Shown here one piece after another: positions 62,646 through 64,000 of a stretch of DNA of 64,000 nt (position 1 is its first letter; each line of letters opens with the position of its first letter). Source of the DNA: Agarivorans sp050870875 (GTDB lineage: Bacteria; Pseudomonadota; Gammaproteobacteria; Enterobacterales; Celerinatantimonadaceae); the NCBI RefSeq assembly GCF_050870875.2, contig NZ_CP194041.2, positions 3,162,001-3,226,000 of the forward strand. Direction: 5' to 3'. The notes beneath the pieces were generated by a model that saw only the letters and a list, made by a program, of their open reading frames with translations, was not told the origin of the DNA and made no database searches. The position numbers and the translations under genes are program-made.

Positions 62646-64000
62646 TTAGCGTAAACGCCGCGCTTCAATAATATGATTAAGTTGATTTATTTTGGACAAT
62701 ACCCGAGACAGAGTATCGAGATTATAAATTTCAATTTCCATATCGATGGTTGCCGTCTGACTCTTGACGTCAGAGTGACTCTGCATCCCCATAACATTCA
62801 CCTTATCATTCGCCAACACGGTGGTAATATCCCGCAGCAACCCACTACGATCGTTCGCCACAATGCGAATTGTAAGGTTATAACCTCCCGAGTAATTTTC
62901 GCCCCATACCGCGTCAATCACACGTTCTGGTGTGCGACTATGCAATTCAGCAAGTTGTTCACAATCAACATTATGAATTGAAATTCCACGCCCCTGGGTA
63001 ATAAAGCCTTTAATTGAGTCACCGGGTATCGGTTGACAGCAACGAGCAATATGAGTCATAAGATTGCCAACGCCATCCACCACGATGGAGTCTTTTGCCC
63101 GCTTCTTCTTCTGTCCATGGTGCTCGGCTTTCTTCGTGATAGTTTCCAGCGCTTGACGATCGAGTTCTTCCGCAGAAGGCTTATATAGCGTCGCTTGCAA
63201 ATAATGAATCAATTGATTCAGTCGCACATCACCTGCACCAATAGCGGCTAATAAATCTTCTACAGTTTTCACATTGAAACGCTCAAGACAATGGTCGATA
63301 TCACTCATTTTAAAACCGTAGCGATTGAGCTCTGCCTCAAGTAAATCTTTACCCGCCAAGAGGTTTTTATCTTTATCTTGCTTCTTAAACCAAGTGGCAA
63401 TTTTATTACGCGCCCGAGAAGACTTTACAAAGCCTAGATTAGGATTGAGCCAATCACGGCTAGGGCTCGATTCCTTTTGGGTAATAATCTCAACTTGTTC
63501 ACCTGTATGTAATTGATAGGTAAAAGGCACAATCCGCCCACCAATCTTAGCGCCAATACAACGATGACCGACTTGGCTATGCACGTAATAGGCAAAATCA
63601 AGCGGTGTTGAGCCAGCGGGCAAATCAATCACTTCACCACTAGGGGTAAAGACATAAACGCGGTCATCAAATACTTGTGAACGTAACTCTTCAAGCATCG
63701 CACCATTTTCAGCGATATCATCCTGCCAAGCCAGTAACTTACGTAACCAGGCAATCTTATCTTCGAAGTCGCTGCGCCCACCAGTTCCGCCTTCTTTATA
63801 TTTCCAATGCGCCGCAACCCCGAGTTCAGAATCTTCATGCATCTGCCGAGTACGGATCTGTACTTCGATAGATTTACCTTCTGGACCAATGACCACCGTA
63901 TGGATAGATTGATAACCATTCGGTTTAGGGTTGGCCACATAATCATCAAATTCGCTAGGAATATGATGCCAAGAAGTATGTACGATGCCTAAGATGGCAT
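62646..64000 (-). CDS. relA: GTP pyrophosphokinase RelA, N-terminus outside the window
   Basis: The frame is open to the window edge and encodes the last ~451 residues. It begins inside the synthetase domain (EFDDYVANPKPNGYQSIHT, QIRTRQMHEDSELGVAAHWKYKEG in blocks). A TGS domain follows (VYVFTPSGEVIDLPAGSTPLDFAYYVHS), then the helical region, the zinc-finger-like segment (HIARCCQPIPGD) and an ACT domain (VVANDRSGLLRDITTVLAND). It makes (p)ppGpp on ribosomes with uncharged tRNA. Similarity is to RelA rather than SpoT. Confidence 0.95.
   Translation of the reverse strand, partial: AILGIVHTSWHHIPSEFDDYVANPKPNGYQSIHTVVIGPEGKSIEVQIRTRQMHEDSELGVAAHWKYKEGGTGGRSDFEDKIAWLRKLLAWQDDIAENGAMLEELRSQVFDDRVYVFTPSGEVIDLPAGSTPLDFAYYVHSQVGHRCIGAKIGGRIVPFTYQLHTGEQVEIITQKESSPSRDWLNPNLGFVKSSRARNKIATWFKKQDKDKNLLAGKDLLEAELNRYGFKMSDIDHCLERFNVKTVEDLLAAIGAGDVRLNQLIHYLQATLYKPSAEELDRQALETITKKAEHHGQKKKRAKDSIVVDGVGNLMTHIARCCQPIPGDSIKGFITQGRGISIHNVDCEQLAELHSRTPERVIDAVWGENYSGGYNLTIRIVANDRSGLLRDITTVLANDKVNVMGMQSHSDVKSQTATIDMEIEIYNLDTLSRVLSKINQLNHIIEARRLR

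Overview
This window looks like a chromosomal segment of a marine-type gammaproteobacterium in or near the Alteromonadales (Shewanella-like). The evidence is gene content and order: raiA-pheL-pheA, ffh-ypjD-corB, luxS-gshA-yqaA-yqaB, arg/ser tRNAs-csrA-lysC-alaS-recX-recA, and mutS-rpoS-nlpD-pcm-surE-truD-ispF-ispD-ftsB-eno-pyrG-mazG-relA. This is close to the E. coli order, with extra genes inserted (a Na+-pumping oxaloacetate decarboxylase oadGAB, an M16 protease and a GDSL esterase). The species cannot be named from sequence alone. Nearly everything is core genome; there is no prophage, CRISPR array or complete insertion sequence.

Layout. 1-5.1 kb: the end of a GGDEF gene, the periplasmic methionine-sulfoxide repair pair msrPQ, cinA, a threonine aldolase and a YeeZ-like NAD(P)-binding protein. 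5.1-7.6 kb: a 630-base non-coding stretch with a possible small RNA, a GalR-like repressor and pdxH. 7.6-17.5 kb: slt, the yejABEF peptide/microcin C importer and a GAF-like/PAS/GGDEF/EAL protein. 17.8-20.4 kb: raiA, a Phe-rich leader peptide with attenuator, and an unusual PheA fused to a DAHP-synthase-like domain. 20.6-24.9 kb: the most accessory-like part, with a calcium-repeat lipoprotein, a secreted beta-solenoid-like protein, and a LuxR-type regulator fused to an alpha/beta hydrolase. 25-38 kb: ffh, ypjD, corB, a MITE-like element, luxS, a lytic lipoprotein, gshA, an M16 protease, yqaA, an esterase, yqaB and a small membrane protein. 37.5-40.7 kb: oadBAG. 41.4-42.4 kb: an array of six tRNA-Arg(ACG) and two tRNA-Ser(GCT). 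43-64 kb: the csrA-to-relA housekeeping block.

Functional links. recA has an SOS box lying exactly in its promoter spacer. csrA, rpoS, luxS and relA put several global regulators close together. ispD-ispF-truD-surE-pcm-yqaA-nlpD-rpoS is a tightly packed block with overlapping ends. pheL/pheA shows the classical ribosome-mediated attenuation layout.

Best leads for novelty: (1) the C-terminal DAHP-synthase-like domain of PheA has lost most family metal and PEP-binding residues and is probably a pseudoenzyme; (2) the LuxR-HTH/hydrolase fusion has Cys where the nucleophilic Ser usually lies; (3) the 3' end and terminator of eno were recently duplicated, leaving a short eno pseudogene; (4) a MITE-like inverted repeat ends on the luxS stop codon; (5) a candidate small RNA lies downstream of the GalR-like gene.
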